Positions 8,290 to 17,459 of a DNA stretch of 56,878 bases are shown piece by piece. Position numbers and translations under genes: made by a program. The notes under the pieces were generated by a model. The model did not search any database. It had not been told where the DNA came from and was given only the letters and a program-made list of their open reading frames with translations. Each line of letters starts with the position of its first letter. The first letter of the stretch is position 1. Source of the stretch: Hyphomonadaceae bacterium (GTDB taxonomy: Bacteria > Pseudomonadota > Alphaproteobacteria > Caulobacterales > Hyphomonadaceae); the NCBI GenBank assembly GCA_947474455.1, contig CANJIL010000015.1:1-56878 (forward strand), read 5' to 3'.

Positions 8290-9207
8290 ATGAGAATCCC
8301 TGACTGGGTCGTCTACGCGGTCGTGTTAGTTGTCATCGTCGGGACCCTGTTTTCCAGCGGCTCCGGGGATCGGGACGAGCCGTGGCGCTTTGGGCGCGAA
8401 CGGGCCGAGGTCGAGCCCGAATATGCCGACCGCGGCCGCACGCTCGTTATCGAGGACCTGGACGTCGCTGCGCCAGACTACGACCTGGCCGACGCCGAAG
8501 GCGAGCCTCTGCCAGATTCCGATCCCTTCGATGAGCGTGTGTTGGTCCAGGTGAGCGACGCGGAAGACGGCATCGGCACGGCTTTCGCGATCAACCAGTC
8601 CGGCGCCTGGCTGACGGCCCGGCATGTGGTCGATGGCTGTTCCCGCGTCGGCCTCGCTGTGGGCAATGGGCGGATGGTCCATGTCGACGCCGTGCGAACG
8701 TCGGAGAACACCGACCTTGCGCTCCTGCTCACAGACCGCGCGCCGACATCGCTTCCGCTGGCGCTCGACCGCGAGCTGCGAATCGGCGAACCCGGCTACC
8801 ATGTCGGCTTTCCTCAGGGACGGTCGGGCGAGGCCGTCTCCCTCCTCGAATCCCGCTCCAACCTCGTGACGCGCGGCCGCTATGCGATGGAGGAGCCTGT
8901 GTTGGCCTGGGCCGAGCAGGAAAGATCAGATGGCATCGAAGGCACCCTATCCGGCATGAGCGGCGGACCCGTGTTCAACCAGGACGGCGCCGTCATTGGG
9001 GTCACCGTGGCGGAGAGCCCGCGGCGGAATCGCATCTACACCGCGTCGCCCGACTCTATCCGCGATTTTCTGGAAGAGCAGGGTCTCGTGGCGCCCGGCG
9101 GCGAGGCGCACGCGCTCAGCGCTTCGTCGTACACGCAGGAAGCCGACCGCCTGCGCGATGAACGCGCGGTGGTGAAGGTGCTGTGCCGCGTGGGTGAGGA
9201 TCCGTGA
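8290..9207 (+). CDS. Membrane-anchored trypsin-like serine protease
   Basis: 305 residues. One N-terminal transmembrane anchor (about 6-22) is followed by an acidic linker and a chymotrypsin-fold domain from about residue 80. The triad is intact: His in WLTARHVVDG, Asp in NTDLALLLT, and Ser in GTLSGMSGGPVF. No PDZ domain is present, unlike DegP/HtrA. CGGAGA is about 7 bases upstream of the ATG. The stop overlaps the GTG of pyrF by 4 bases (GTGA), so the two are probably translated in tandem. The substrate is unknown; the active site should face the periplasm. Confidence 0.85.
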   Translation: MRIPDWVVYAVVLVVIVGTLFSSGSGDRDEPWRFGRERAEVEPEYADRGRTLVIEDLDVAAPDYDLADAEGEPLPDSDPFDERVLVQVSDAEDGIGTAFAINQSGAWLTARHVVDGCSRVGLAVGNGRMVHVDAVRTSENTDLALLLTDRAPTSLPLALDRELRIGEPGYHVGFPQGRSGEAVSLLESRSNLVTRGRYAMEEPVLAWAEQERSDGIEGTLSGMSGGPVFNQDGAVIGVTVAESPRRNRIYTASPDSIRDFLEEQGLVAPGGEAHALSASSYTQEADRLRDERAVVKVLCRVGEDP

Positions 9208-10118
9208 AAACAAGTTTCGCCGACCGTCTGATCGCGGGTGTCCGTGACAAAGGCCCGCTGTGCGTCGGCATTGATCCGCATGCAGCGATGATGCCCGCGC
9301 TATTCGGCGCACCCGGCCCTGACGCCGCGGCGAAATGGGGCGTCGCTCTTGTCGAGCGTTGCGTCGGCCGCGCCGCGGTGGTGAAGCCGCAGGCGGGATT
9401 GTTTGAGCGCTGGGGCGCCGCCGGCCTTTATGCGCTGGAGCAGGTCTGTCAGGCCGCGACGCGTGCCGGGCTGATCGTGATCCTCGACGCCAAGCGCGGC
9501 GATATCGGCTCGACCGCTGAAGGCTATGCCGAAGGCTATCTCGGCGCCGGCTCGTCCTGCCCGTGCGACGCCATCACCGTGAACCCGTATATGGGCGTCG
9601 ATACGATCGAGCCGTTCGTGTCAGTGGCGGAGCGCGAGGGGAAAGGCGTCGTCGTGCTGGCACGCACATCCAATCCGGGCTCCAAGGATTTCCAGCAGAA
9701 GTTGATCGCAGGTCCCGAAGGCGAACCGCTCTTCATACACGTCGCCCGCGCGCTCGCGCCCATGATCGCACGCCTGCGCGGACCTGAAACGGGATGGTCG
9801 GGGCTCATGCTGGTTGCGGGCGCAACCGGTCCTGCAGAGGCCGCCAGGCTGCGCGCGACATCTGGCGACGCCCTGTTCCTCGTGCCCGGCTATGGCGCGC
9901 AGGGCGCTGGTGCGCGTGACTCAATGGCGGGTTTTGTCCAGCGGCCAAACGGTCTCGAAGGTGGGGTGGTTAACGCCTCCCGGTCCGTCGCAATGCCCGA
10001 CAGCGCCAAGGGCGCAGCAGCAGCAAAAGACTGGGAACGCGCCATCGATTTCGCCATCGCCGCCGCCCAGGCCGAGCTGGTCGAGGCCGCCCGCGCCGCG
10101 GCGCCTGCCGCTTCGTAA
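9204..10118 (+). CDS. pyrF: Orotidine-5'-phosphate decarboxylase, type 2
   Basis: 304 residues. It decarboxylates OMP to UMP, the last step of pyrimidine synthesis. The active-site motif VILDAKRGDIGSTAEGYA and the long type-2 form (about 280-300 residues against about 230 for type 1) identify the subfamily. The GTG start overlaps the protease stop and has GAGGA just upstream. No other pyr gene is in the window. Confidence 0.93.
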   Translation: MKTSFADRLIAGVRDKGPLCVGIDPHAAMMPALFGAPGPDAAAKWGVALVERCVGRAAVVKPQAGLFERWGAAGLYALEQVCQAATRAGLIVILDAKRGDIGSTAEGYAEGYLGAGSSCPCDAITVNPYMGVDTIEPFVSVAEREGKGVVVLARTSNPGSKDFQQKLIAGPEGEPLFIHVARALAPMIARLRGPETGWSGLMLVAGATGPAEAARLRATSGDALFLVPGYGAQGAGARDSMAGFVQRPNGLEGGVVNASRSVAMPDSAKGAAAAKDWERAIDFAIAAAQAELVEAARAAAPAAS

Positions 10119-10182
10119 GCGTCCGACCACGAAAATTTTGCTATTTTGTGCGAGTGCGCCCGTACTCTGACGGTAATGGGCG

Positions 10183-10528
10183 ATGAAAAAAGCAGATATG
10201 GCAGGCCGCGATCTTCTCGTCGGCCATCCTGGTCGCCGCCAGGGCGATCGACTTCCTGATTGGGAATGTCAGCTATGTCTCCAAGCCCATCGACCAGGGC
10301 GAGTTGCTCTCGGTGATCGGCCATGTGCTCGGCAGCGAGCAAGGCGGCATTGCCACGCAATCGTCGGAAGTTGCCGATGCTGGTTTCGATGATCTGATCG
10401 CTGATCTCGGCTGGATGACCGGCGGTCAGCCGCCCGCCCGGCGCGCACGCATCCGTCGCGATCTTTTGCTAAACCCTCTCGAAAATGCTGAAACCGCGCC
10501 TCGGCACGGGACGTGGAGCCTCGGATGA
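10183..10528 (+). pseudogene. Probable decayed response-regulator receiver gene
   Basis: An ATG at 10183 begins a frame (MKKADMAGRDLLVG) resembling a receiver N-terminus, but it soon turns to nonsense. A second frame, open from 10187, carries SYVSKPIDQGELLSVIGHVL, the conserved Lys-Pro and last helix of a receiver domain, then a non-conserved tail ending at TGA 10526-10528. The central Asp-bearing part is missing. This fits an internally deleted, frameshifted gene. The open frame ends overlapping the next ATG. Confidence 0.4.
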
Positions 10529-12666
10529 GATTGGGGTTGGCCTTGCTGGCCGGCGCAGCGCTCGTTGCGGCGTCTGGATGCGATGAAGCCAATAGGCCGC
10601 CGCTGCCGATCACCGCAGCCGAGGTGAACGCCGCCGCCATTATTGCTGCCGACCAGCGGCCCGGCGTGTGGCTCTCGCACGGCCGCACCTATTCGGAGCA
10701 GCGATACTCGCCTCTGAAACAGGTGACCGCGAAAAACGTCACCAGCCTCGGTATCGCCTGGTCCGGCACGCTCGACACCGACCGCGGCATGGAAGCAACG
10801 CCTATCGTGGTCGACGGCGTGCTGTATATCACTTCCGCCTGGTCAGTTGCCTACGCCTATGACGCAAAGACGGGCCAGCGGCTATGGGAGTTCAACCCCA
10901 AGGTCGACAGGTCGCGCGGCGTGCTTGCCTGCTGCGATGTCGTCAACCGCGGCGTCGCGCTCTGGGAAGGCATGATCTATCTCGGTGCGATCGACGGCCG
11001 CCTCATCGCGCTCGACGCAAAGACCGGCGAGAAGAAGTGGGAGCAGGTCACAGTCGACCAGTTGCAGCCCTACACGATAACAGGCGCGCCGCGCGTGGTG
11101 AAAGGCAAGGTGATCATTGGCAACAGCGGAGCCGAGCACGGCGTGCGCGGCTACATCTCTGCTTTTGACGCAAAGACCGGCGAGATGGCCTGGCGTTTCT
11201 ACATGACGCCAAACCCGGACAAGCAGCCGGACAACGCCGCCTCCGACAAATTCTTCGCCGAGATCGGCAACGCCTCGTGGGGCGACAATGGCGAATGGAC
11301 CGAAACGGGCGGCGGCGGCACGGCGTGGGACGGGATGGCCTACGACCCCGATCTCGACCTCCTCTATGTCGGCGTCGGCAACGGATCGCCTTGGAACCAG
11401 CCCCTGCGCGATCCATCGGGCAAGGACAACCTGCTGCTTTCGTCCATTCTCGCGGTGAAGCCCGACACCGGCGAATATGTCTGGCATTACCAGACAACGC
11501 CCGGCGATAGCTGGGCCTACACGGCGACGCAGCCGATCATCCTCGCCGATCTCAAGCTCGGCGGTGAGACGAAGAAAGTGCTGATGCAGGCGCCGAAGAA
11601 CGGTTTCTTCTACGTGCTCGATCGCGCCAGCGGCAAACTGATCTCCGCCGACAAGTATCAGGACAACATCAACTGGGCCTCAAGCGTCGATCTCGCGACG
11701 GGCCGGCCTGTCGAAGCTGCTACCGCGCGCTACGATGAGCCACAGATGCAGATCCCCGGCCCGCTGGGGGCCCACAGTTGGCATCCGATGGCGTTCAGCC
11801 CTGACACCGGCCTCGTCTACATCCCCGCGCAGACCCTGCCGTCGGTCTACGCCGAGATGGAGAACTTCCAATTCCGGCCCGGCGCGTGGAACACAGGGAC
11901 TGATTTCACGGCAGCAGCGCTGCCAACCGAAACTGCAGCGCGCCTCGCCGCTCTGGCCGCCGCAAAGGGTCAGCTGGTCGCGTGGGACCCAGTCGCCGGC
12001 AAACCGAAATGGACGCACGACTATCCCAATCCGTGGAACGGCGGCGTACTGGCCACGGCTGGCGGCCTTGTTTTTCAGGGCGCGCTCGATGGAAAGTTCC
12101 GCGCTTTCGATGCGGCGACAGGTGAGCCCGTATGGGAAGCCGACACCGGTTACCCCGCGCTGTCGGGCCCTGTAAGCTATGAGATCGATGGCGAGCAGTA
12201 CGTGGCCGTCACCGCAGGCTGGGGCACGGCGCTGCCGCTTTTGGGCGTCACGGGCGTGCGCGATGGCGCGCTACAGATGGCGTCGCCCGCCATGGGCAAG
12301 ATCGTCGTCTTCAAGATCGGCGGGACAGCCGTGCTCGAAACGGACGCACCGTTCCCGCCAGATCCCACGCCGCTTGCCGATGACTTCGGCTCGCTCGCGA
12401 TGATCGAGCATGGGCGCGAGCTGTTCTTCAACACCTGCGTGTTCTGCCACGGCGACAACGCCCGATCGAGCGACATCGTGCCGGACCTGCGCTGGTCCCA
12501 GGTATCCGCCGCGAAGGACACCTTCGCCGAAGTCGTCCTTGACGGAAAATACGCCAGCACTGGCATGGCGAGCTTCGCGAAAATCCTGTCCCCCGACGAT
12601 GTGGAATCCATCCGCGCCTACATCATCAACCGCGCTAACGAGGACGCGGCCGCCGCGCCACCCTGA
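10525..12666 (+). CDS. PQQ-dependent quinohaemoprotein alcohol dehydrogenase, lipoprotein form
   Basis: 713 residues. The start at ATG 10525 gives a lipoprotein signal (ALVAASGC). An eight-bladed PQQ propeller (about 45-600) carries the adjacent-Cys pair in GVLACCDVVNRG, several W-motif turns (AKTGEKKWEQ and similar), and GGGGTAWDGMAYDPDLDLLY. The C-terminal c-type cytochrome domain (about 615-705) has CVFCH and an axial Met (STGMASF). The enzyme oxidises alcohols in the periplasm and passes electrons through haem c. Lipidation suggests anchoring at a membrane. No pqq genes are nearby. Confidence 0.92.
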   Translation: MRLGLALLAGAALVAASGCDEANRPPLPITAAEVNAAAIIAADQRPGVWLSHGRTYSEQRYSPLKQVTAKNVTSLGIAWSGTLDTDRGMEATPIVVDGVLYITSAWSVAYAYDAKTGQRLWEFNPKVDRSRGVLACCDVVNRGVALWEGMIYLGAIDGRLIALDAKTGEKKWEQVTVDQLQPYTITGAPRVVKGKVIIGNSGAEHGVRGYISAFDAKTGEMAWRFYMTPNPDKQPDNAASDKFFAEIGNASWGDNGEWTETGGGGTAWDGMAYDPDLDLLYVGVGNGSPWNQPLRDPSGKDNLLLSSILAVKPDTGEYVWHYQTTPGDSWAYTATQPIILADLKLGGETKKVLMQAPKNGFFYVLDRASGKLISADKYQDNINWASSVDLATGRPVEAATARYDEPQMQIPGPLGAHSWHPMAFSPDTGLVYIPAQTLPSVYAEMENFQFRPGAWNTGTDFTAAALPTETAARLAALAAAKGQLVAWDPVAGKPKWTHDYPNPWNGGVLATAGGLVFQGALDGKFRAFDAATGEPVWEADTGYPALSGPVSYEIDGEQYVAVTAGWGTALPLLGVTGVRDGALQMASPAMGKIVVFKIGGTAVLETDAPFPPDPTPLADDFGSLAMIEHGRELFFNTCVFCHGDNARSSDIVPDLRWSQVSAAKDTFAEVVLDGKYASTGMASFAKILSPDDVESIRAYIINRANEDAAAAPP

Positions 12667-12726
12667 CTTTCATCAGCAAGAATCAACTCAGTCTCTTTAC
12701 TGTCAGTTTTGATATATCTATTCGAA

Positions 12727-12748
12727 GTATCGAAAGATATTTCGATAC
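12727..12748. promoter_or_regulatory. Perfect inverted repeat, likely PadR operator
   Basis: GTATCGAAA-GATA-TTTCGATAC: two perfect 9-bp arms around a 4-bp spacer, in the AT-rich promoter gap just upstream of the padR-like gene. A palindrome of this size immediately before a PadR gene suggests autoregulation. The repeat is directly seen; binding is inferred. Confidence 0.65.
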
Positions 12749-12759
12749 GGAAATTCTTT

Positions 12760-13395
12760 GTGAGATATGGGAAATTCCACGACAGCCACGGCCATCGGCA
12801 CGGAAAATGGGCTGCCTTTCGTGAAGCTGCCGAGATAATGGCGGCCCGTCACCAGCGCTGGGGCGGCAGGGGCGGCGAAGACGAAGGCGGCGAAGGTGGT
12901 GGCCGATGGGGCCGGGGCGGCTGGGGCCGCGGCGGTGGCCGCATGCTGGGCCATGGCGACCTGCGCACGCTGGTCCTCGCCCTGATCGGCGAAAAGCCAC
13001 GCCACGGCTACAACCTCATCCGCGCAATAGAGGAAAGCTTCGCCGGCGCCTACGCCCCGAGCCCGGGCGCGGTCTATCCGCTTCTAACCATGCTCGAGGA
13101 AGAGGAGCTGGTCCGCGCAACGGCTGAAGGCACCAAGAAGCTCTATACGCTGACGCCCCAGGGCGAAGCGTGGCTCAAGGACAACGACGCGCTGGTCCAG
13201 GGCATCTTCACCCGTATCGACATGGCGGCCTCGGCCTATTCCAGCCAGACCGCTCCTGAACCGGTGTGGGAGGCGTGGAAAACGCTGAAGCAGGCGATGA
13301 ACATGCCGCGCGCGCCGTGGACCGAAGAAGAGGCCGAACGCATCCGCGCAATCCTTGAAAGAGCAGCGAAGGAGATCGTCACGCGCAAGTCCTAG
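12760..13395 (+). CDS. PadR-family transcriptional regulator
   Basis: 211 residues from GTG 12760. A His/Gly/Arg-rich leader (about 1-70) precedes a winged helix with the PadR pattern GDLRTLVLALIGEKPRHGYN, SPGAVYPLLTMLEEEELV and KKLYTLTPQG. The C-terminal helical region mediates dimerisation. The start is uncertain: ATG 12838 is an alternative, and anything upstream of 12760 would overlap the operator. Gly/His-rich heads are common in alphaproteobacterial PadR proteins. The inducer is unknown. Confidence 0.85.
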   Translation: MRYGKFHDSHGHRHGKWAAFREAAEIMAARHQRWGGRGGEDEGGEGGGRWGRGGWGRGGGRMLGHGDLRTLVLALIGEKPRHGYNLIRAIEESFAGAYAPSPGAVYPLLTMLEEEELVRATAEGTKKLYTLTPQGEAWLKDNDALVQGIFTRIDMAASAYSSQTAPEPVWEAWKTLKQAMNMPRAPWTEEEAERIRAILERAAKEIVTRKS

Positions 13396-13436
13396 AGCCT
13401 GCACAAAGACCACAACTTCAACCCGGTGACTGACAC

Positions 13437-13462
13437 GCCCCGGGATGATGGCCCGGGCTTTG
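13437..13462 (+). terminator. Probable rho-independent terminator of the padR gene
   Basis: GCCCCGGG-ATGATG-GCCCGGGC hairpin (with one bulge) followed by a short TTTG. It lies 40 bp past the padR stop and before the next gene on the same strand. Confidence 0.5.
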
Positions 13463-13550
13463 TCATATCAGGGGTGCTGGCCGGAAACGCGCGGCGGGTC
13501 TAGGAAGACGGCGGGACGGTTCTACGAGTGATGCGCCAAGGGAGATCCGT

Positions 13551-15608
13551 ATGAAACGTCTTCTGCTTGTGTCCGTGGTGGGATTGACGGCGTGTTCGCC
13601 GCCGGGACCGGCCGCGGCGCCGGAGGTGAAATATACGGCAAGCGTCGATGCCGCCGGCATGGACAAGGCGATAAAGCCCGGCGACGATTTCTTCGCCTAC
13701 GCCAACGGCGCCTGGGACAAGGCGACGGAAATTCCCGCCGACCGGTCCAGCTGGGGCGGCAACGCCATTCTGGCGGAGAAGGTCGACAAGGATGTCGCCG
13801 CGCTGATCGAGAGCGCCGGCGCCGGCAATCCCGCGCCGGGATCGGAAGCAGCGAAAGTCGCGGACTACTACACAGCGTACATGGATGAAGCGGGCATCGA
13901 GGCAAAGGGGATCGAGCCGCTGAAGCCCGTGCTGGCGCAGATCGCAGCGATCAAGGACCGCAATGGGCTCTCGTCCTATCTCGGCTCGACGCTGCGCGCT
14001 GACGTCGATGTCATGAACAACACGCGATACGCGACCGACAATCTCCTTGGCCTGTGGGTGGCGGCGGACTTCGACGAGCCGACGAAATATTCGCCCTTCC
14101 TGCTGCAGGGCGGGCTCAGCCTGCCGAACCGGGAATACTATGTTTCGGACTCGCCAAAGATGGCCGAGATCCGTGACGCGTTCAAAGCGCACATCGAGGC
14201 CGTGCTGAAGCTCGTGGGCGTCGCCGATGCGAAGGCAAAGGCCATGCGTATCTTCGCGCTTGAGGACAAGATCGCGCGCGTGCACGCGCCGATGAGCGAG
14301 ACCAGCGACCCGGCGAAGGGCAACAATCACTGGGCCCGCGCCGATCTGGACGCCAAGGCCAAGGGCATCGATTGGGCCGCCTTCCTCGAAGCGGGCGGCA
14401 TCGCAGACCAGCAGACCTTCGTGATCTGGCAGCCAGCCGGGTTCACCGGCGAATCCGCGCTGGTCGCTTCGCAGCCAATCGACGTGTGGAAGGACTATCT
14501 GACGTTCCACTACATCGACCGCAATTCAAACCTGCTGCCGAAGGCGTTTGTCGACGAGCGATTCAACTTCTACGGCAAGACCCTGTCCGGCACGCCGCAG
14601 CTCACCGAACGGTGGAAACGCGCCGTTGCTTCCACCAACTCTTCGCTCGGCGAGGCCGTGGGCAAGCTCTACACCGCCAAATACTTCCCCGAATCGTCGA
14701 AGAGGGCGGTGTCGGAGATGGTCGTGAACATCACAGCGGCGTTCGAGAGGCGCGTCGACGCGCTCGACTGGATGGCGCCAGCCACGAAGGCTGAGGCGAA
14801 GGAAAAGCTGAAAGCGCTGCGTGTCGGCGTCGGCTATCCGGATGTGTGGCGCGATTATGCGGCGCTTGAAGTGAAGAAAGACGACCCCTTCGGCAACGTC
14901 CAGCGCGCACAGAAATTCGACAGCAATCTCAAAATCGCTCGGCTAGGAAAGCCGGTTGACCGCGGCGAGTGGGTGATGAACGTGCAGCTGGTGAACGCAG
15001 TGAACCTGCCGATCCTCAACGCGCTGAACTTCCCGGCCGCCGAACTGCAGCCGCCACATTTCGATCCGGGCGCGCCGGCTGCGGTAAACTACGCCTCGAT
15101 CGGCGCGATCATCGGCCACGAGATCAGCCATTCCTTCGACGACTCGGGCGCGCTTTTCGATTCGACGGGGCGGATGCGCAACTGGTGGACGCCGGAAGAT
15201 CTCGCGCACTTCCAGGCTTCGGGCGTCGCGCTGGCAAAGCAGTATGACGGCTACAAGCCGTTCCCCGACCTGGCGGTGAAGGGCGAGCAGACGTTGGGCG
15301 AGAACATCGCTGACGTCGCGGGCCTGTCGGCCTCCTACGACGCCTACCGTACATCGGTGGGCGGGAAAGAAGGGCCGACGGTCGATGGCGTCGCCGGCGA
15401 CCAGCAGTTCTTCATCGCCTATGCCCAGACTTGGCGCTTCAAAGCGCGTGAACCAGCCCTGCGCCAGCAGATCATGACGGACGGCCATGCCCCAGCGCAG
15501 TATCGTGCACTGACCGTGCGCAATCTCGACGCATGGTATTCAGCCTTTGGCGTGAAGGAGGGCGAAGCGCTCTACCTCGCGCCGGCGGAAAGGGTGAAGG
15601 TCTGGTAG
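13551..15608 (+). CDS. M13 (neprilysin/PepO) family zinc metallopeptidase, lipoprotein
   Basis: 685 residues. The signal MKRLLLVSVVGLTAC ends in a lipobox Cys. The M13 N-terminal domain begins near PGDDFFAYANGAW. The zinc site HEISH sits in IIGHEISHSFDDSGA, with the third ligand Glu in ENIADVAGL. The C-terminus ends with the family's typical Trp. GGGAG precedes the ATG. M13 peptidases cleave peptides of up to about 40 residues; lipidation places this one in the periplasm or outer envelope. Full-length and intact. Confidence 0.93.
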   Translation: MKRLLLVSVVGLTACSPPGPAAAPEVKYTASVDAAGMDKAIKPGDDFFAYANGAWDKATEIPADRSSWGGNAILAEKVDKDVAALIESAGAGNPAPGSEAAKVADYYTAYMDEAGIEAKGIEPLKPVLAQIAAIKDRNGLSSYLGSTLRADVDVMNNTRYATDNLLGLWVAADFDEPTKYSPFLLQGGLSLPNREYYVSDSPKMAEIRDAFKAHIEAVLKLVGVADAKAKAMRIFALEDKIARVHAPMSETSDPAKGNNHWARADLDAKAKGIDWAAFLEAGGIADQQTFVIWQPAGFTGESALVASQPIDVWKDYLTFHYIDRNSNLLPKAFVDERFNFYGKTLSGTPQLTERWKRAVASTNSSLGEAVGKLYTAKYFPESSKRAVSEMVVNITAAFERRVDALDWMAPATKAEAKEKLKALRVGVGYPDVWRDYAALEVKKDDPFGNVQRAQKFDSNLKIARLGKPVDRGEWVMNVQLVNAVNLPILNALNFPAAELQPPHFDPGAPAAVNYASIGAIIGHEISHSFDDSGALFDSTGRMRNWWTPEDLAHFQASGVALAKQYDGYKPFPDLAVKGEQTLGENIADVAGLSASYDAYRTSVGGKEGPTVDGVAGDQQFFIAYAQTWRFKAREPALRQQIMTDGHAPAQYRALTVRNLDAWYSAFGVKEGEALYLAPAERVKVW

Positions 15609-15625
15609 GCAATCCGCCTTAAACG

Positions 15626-15656
15626 AAAAAGGCCCGCTCGATGGAGCGGGCCTTTG
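15626..15656. terminator. Rho-independent terminator, likely bidirectional
   Basis: AAAAA-GGCCCGCTC-GATG-GAGCGGGCC-TTTGTGT: a 9-bp perfect stem flanked by A-rich and T-rich runs, between the convergent M13 peptidase gene and a lipoprotein gene. Confidence 0.85.
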
Positions 15657-15677
15657 TGTATCTGCGATTCGCCCAAC

Positions 15678-16286
15678 CTATTTCGGGTTGCAGTAGGCGA
15701 CGAAGTCCGTCGCCTGTTTCGGCATGTCTTTCAGCGAAGCGATGTACTTCGCCTGCGGCTTGGCGCTGACGTCTTTCACGAGCGCCCATTGCACTTCGCC
15801 TGTGTCGGACAGCACCGAGACCATGTCGAGCTGGCTCAGCGCCAGCAGGTCGGCCTGACGGATCGGGAAGATGAAATCCGCATCGCCTGATTTCGCATTC
15901 GCCTGGAACTTGCCCTCAACCTCCTGCAGACCGGCGCCAGTGCGGACGCGATAGGTTGCAGTCTCGCCAACGCGCGTGCGCAGCTGCTTGCCCAGCTTAA
16001 CGACAGTTCCGCCGTTCGCTGCATTGCACGTGATGACGATGCCCTGCGGGCTGTCAGTGCTGCCATTGGTGGCTGCCACGAGCGCCAGAACCGGGTCATC
16101 GGGGATCAGGTTTTCCTCGGCGACCCACGCCGTCGTGGCTGCCAGGTTCGCAACGGTCACTGTGACCGGCGCAGTGCTCGCCGCCGGCGTTGCAGGCGAG
16201 GTCGCCACGGGGCCTGCGGCCGGACTCGAGGCGCAGGCTGTGGCCAGAGCGCCAGCTGCAACCAGCAGGGTGAGGCGTTTGAACAT
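15678..16286 (-). CDS. Hypothetical lipoprotein
   Basis: 202 residues. The signal MFKRLTLLVAAGALATAC is followed by an Ala/Pro/Thr-rich linker (about 20-50). The mature domain has two cysteines (IVITCNAANG and FVAYCNPK) that could pair. AAGGGGAT lies 6 bases upstream of ATG 16286. No family recognised. Confidence 0.7.
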   Translation of the reverse strand: MFKRLTLLVAAGALATACASSPAAGPVATSPATPAASTAPVTVTVANLAATTAWVAEENLIPDDPVLALVAATNGSTDSPQGIVITCNAANGGTVVKLGKQLRTRVGETATYRVRTGAGLQEVEGKFQANAKSGDADFIFPIRQADLLALSQLDMVSVLSDTGEVQWALVKDVSAKPQAKYIASLKDMPKQATDFVAYCNPK

Positions 16287-16343
16287 GTGAAATCCCCTTG
16301 TTGAACATATTGAAGAGCGGGCGTTGCTTCCTGTCATACGGTC

Positions 16344-17336
16344 TCAGATCTCGATCACAACTTTGCCCTTTGCGCGGCGCTGCGACAGCTCCTTGATGGC
16401 GTCGGCAGCCTGCGCGAGCGGATACCTGTTAGACACATGTGGCCGAATTTTGCCGTCTTGGTAGAGTCGGAACAGGTCGGCAAGGTTTTCTGCATGTGCT
16501 TTCGGGTCGCGCATGACGAAAGCGCCCCAGAACACGCCGATCACCTGGCAGGATTTCAAAAGTGTAAGGTTCAGCGGCAGCTTCGGTATCCCGGCAGGGA
16601 AGCCGATGACCAGGAAGCGCCCATCCCAGTTCAGCGCGCGCACGGCCGGCTCGGCATAGTCGCCGCCAACGCCATCATAGATCACGTCAACGCCGCCCCC
16701 GCCCAGCTCCTTGATCTGGTCCGAGAACGCTTTCTGCTGTTCCTTCGACAGCGGATTTTCCGGATAGACGATCCCCTTGTGCGCACCTTTCGAGATGCAG
16801 AAGTCCACCTTCTCCAGGCTTGACGCAGCGGCGATCACCGTCGCGCCCATCGCAACGCCAAGCTCGACAGCCGCAATGCCCACCCCGCCAGCAGCGCCCA
16901 GCACCAACAAAGTCTCGCCCGGCTTGATGTGGCCGCGATCCTTCAGCGCGTAGTGCGACGTGCCATAGGTCATCAGGAAACCGGCGGCTTCATCGAACGG
17001 CATGAAGTCCGGCAGCTTGTGCATGCGGCCCGCCGCCACCACGATTTCCTCTGCCATGCCGCCGGCGCCGGTCGAGCCGAACACCTTGTCGCCTGCCTTG
17101 AACTGCGTGACGCCTTCGCCCACCGCTTTCACAACGCCTGAAATCTCCCCGCCCGGCGAGAAGGGGCGCGGCGGCTTGTACTGATACATGTCCTGGATGA
17201 TCAGGAAGTCCGGGAAATTGACGCCAACCGCCTTTACGGAAACTACCACTTCGCCAGCCTTCGGCGTCGGCGAGGGCACATCCTCCAGCACCAGCGTATC
17301 CGGCCCGCCCGGGTCCTTGGAGAGGATGGCTTTCAT
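16344..17336 (-). CDS. NADPH:quinone oxidoreductase-like MDR enzyme
   Basis: 330 residues. This is a medium-chain dehydrogenase/reductase: a GroES-like N-terminal domain (GVNFPDFLIIQDMY, then RPFSPGGEISGVV) and a Rossmann domain with LVLGAAGGVGIAAVELG near residue 145. The zinc ligands of alcohol dehydrogenases are absent, as in zeta-crystallin-type quinone reductases. C-terminal KGKVVIEI is typical. The substrate could be a quinone or an enoyl/acryloyl compound. Confidence 0.85.
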   Translation of the reverse strand: MKAILSKDPGGPDTLVLEDVPSPTPKAGEVVVSVKAVGVNFPDFLIIQDMYQYKPPRPFSPGGEISGVVKAVGEGVTQFKAGDKVFGSTGAGGMAEEIVVAAGRMHKLPDFMPFDEAAGFLMTYGTSHYALKDRGHIKPGETLLVLGAAGGVGIAAVELGVAMGATVIAAASSLEKVDFCISKGAHKGIVYPENPLSKEQQKAFSDQIKELGGGGVDVIYDGVGGDYAEPAVRALNWDGRFLVIGFPAGIPKLPLNLTLLKSCQVIGVFWGAFVMRDPKAHAENLADLFRLYQDGKIRPHVSNRYPLAQAADAIKELSQRRAKGKVVIEI

Positions 17337-17459
17337 GGTCCGACATTCCTGCTCATGACTCGCTCACGGATTACCTAAGCAATGTGGGGCTGTCGACCCG
17401 CGCGCTCGCTTGTGCCACGCTGCGATCAGCGCAGAATGAGCGCGCGCAAAGGGAGAGTG

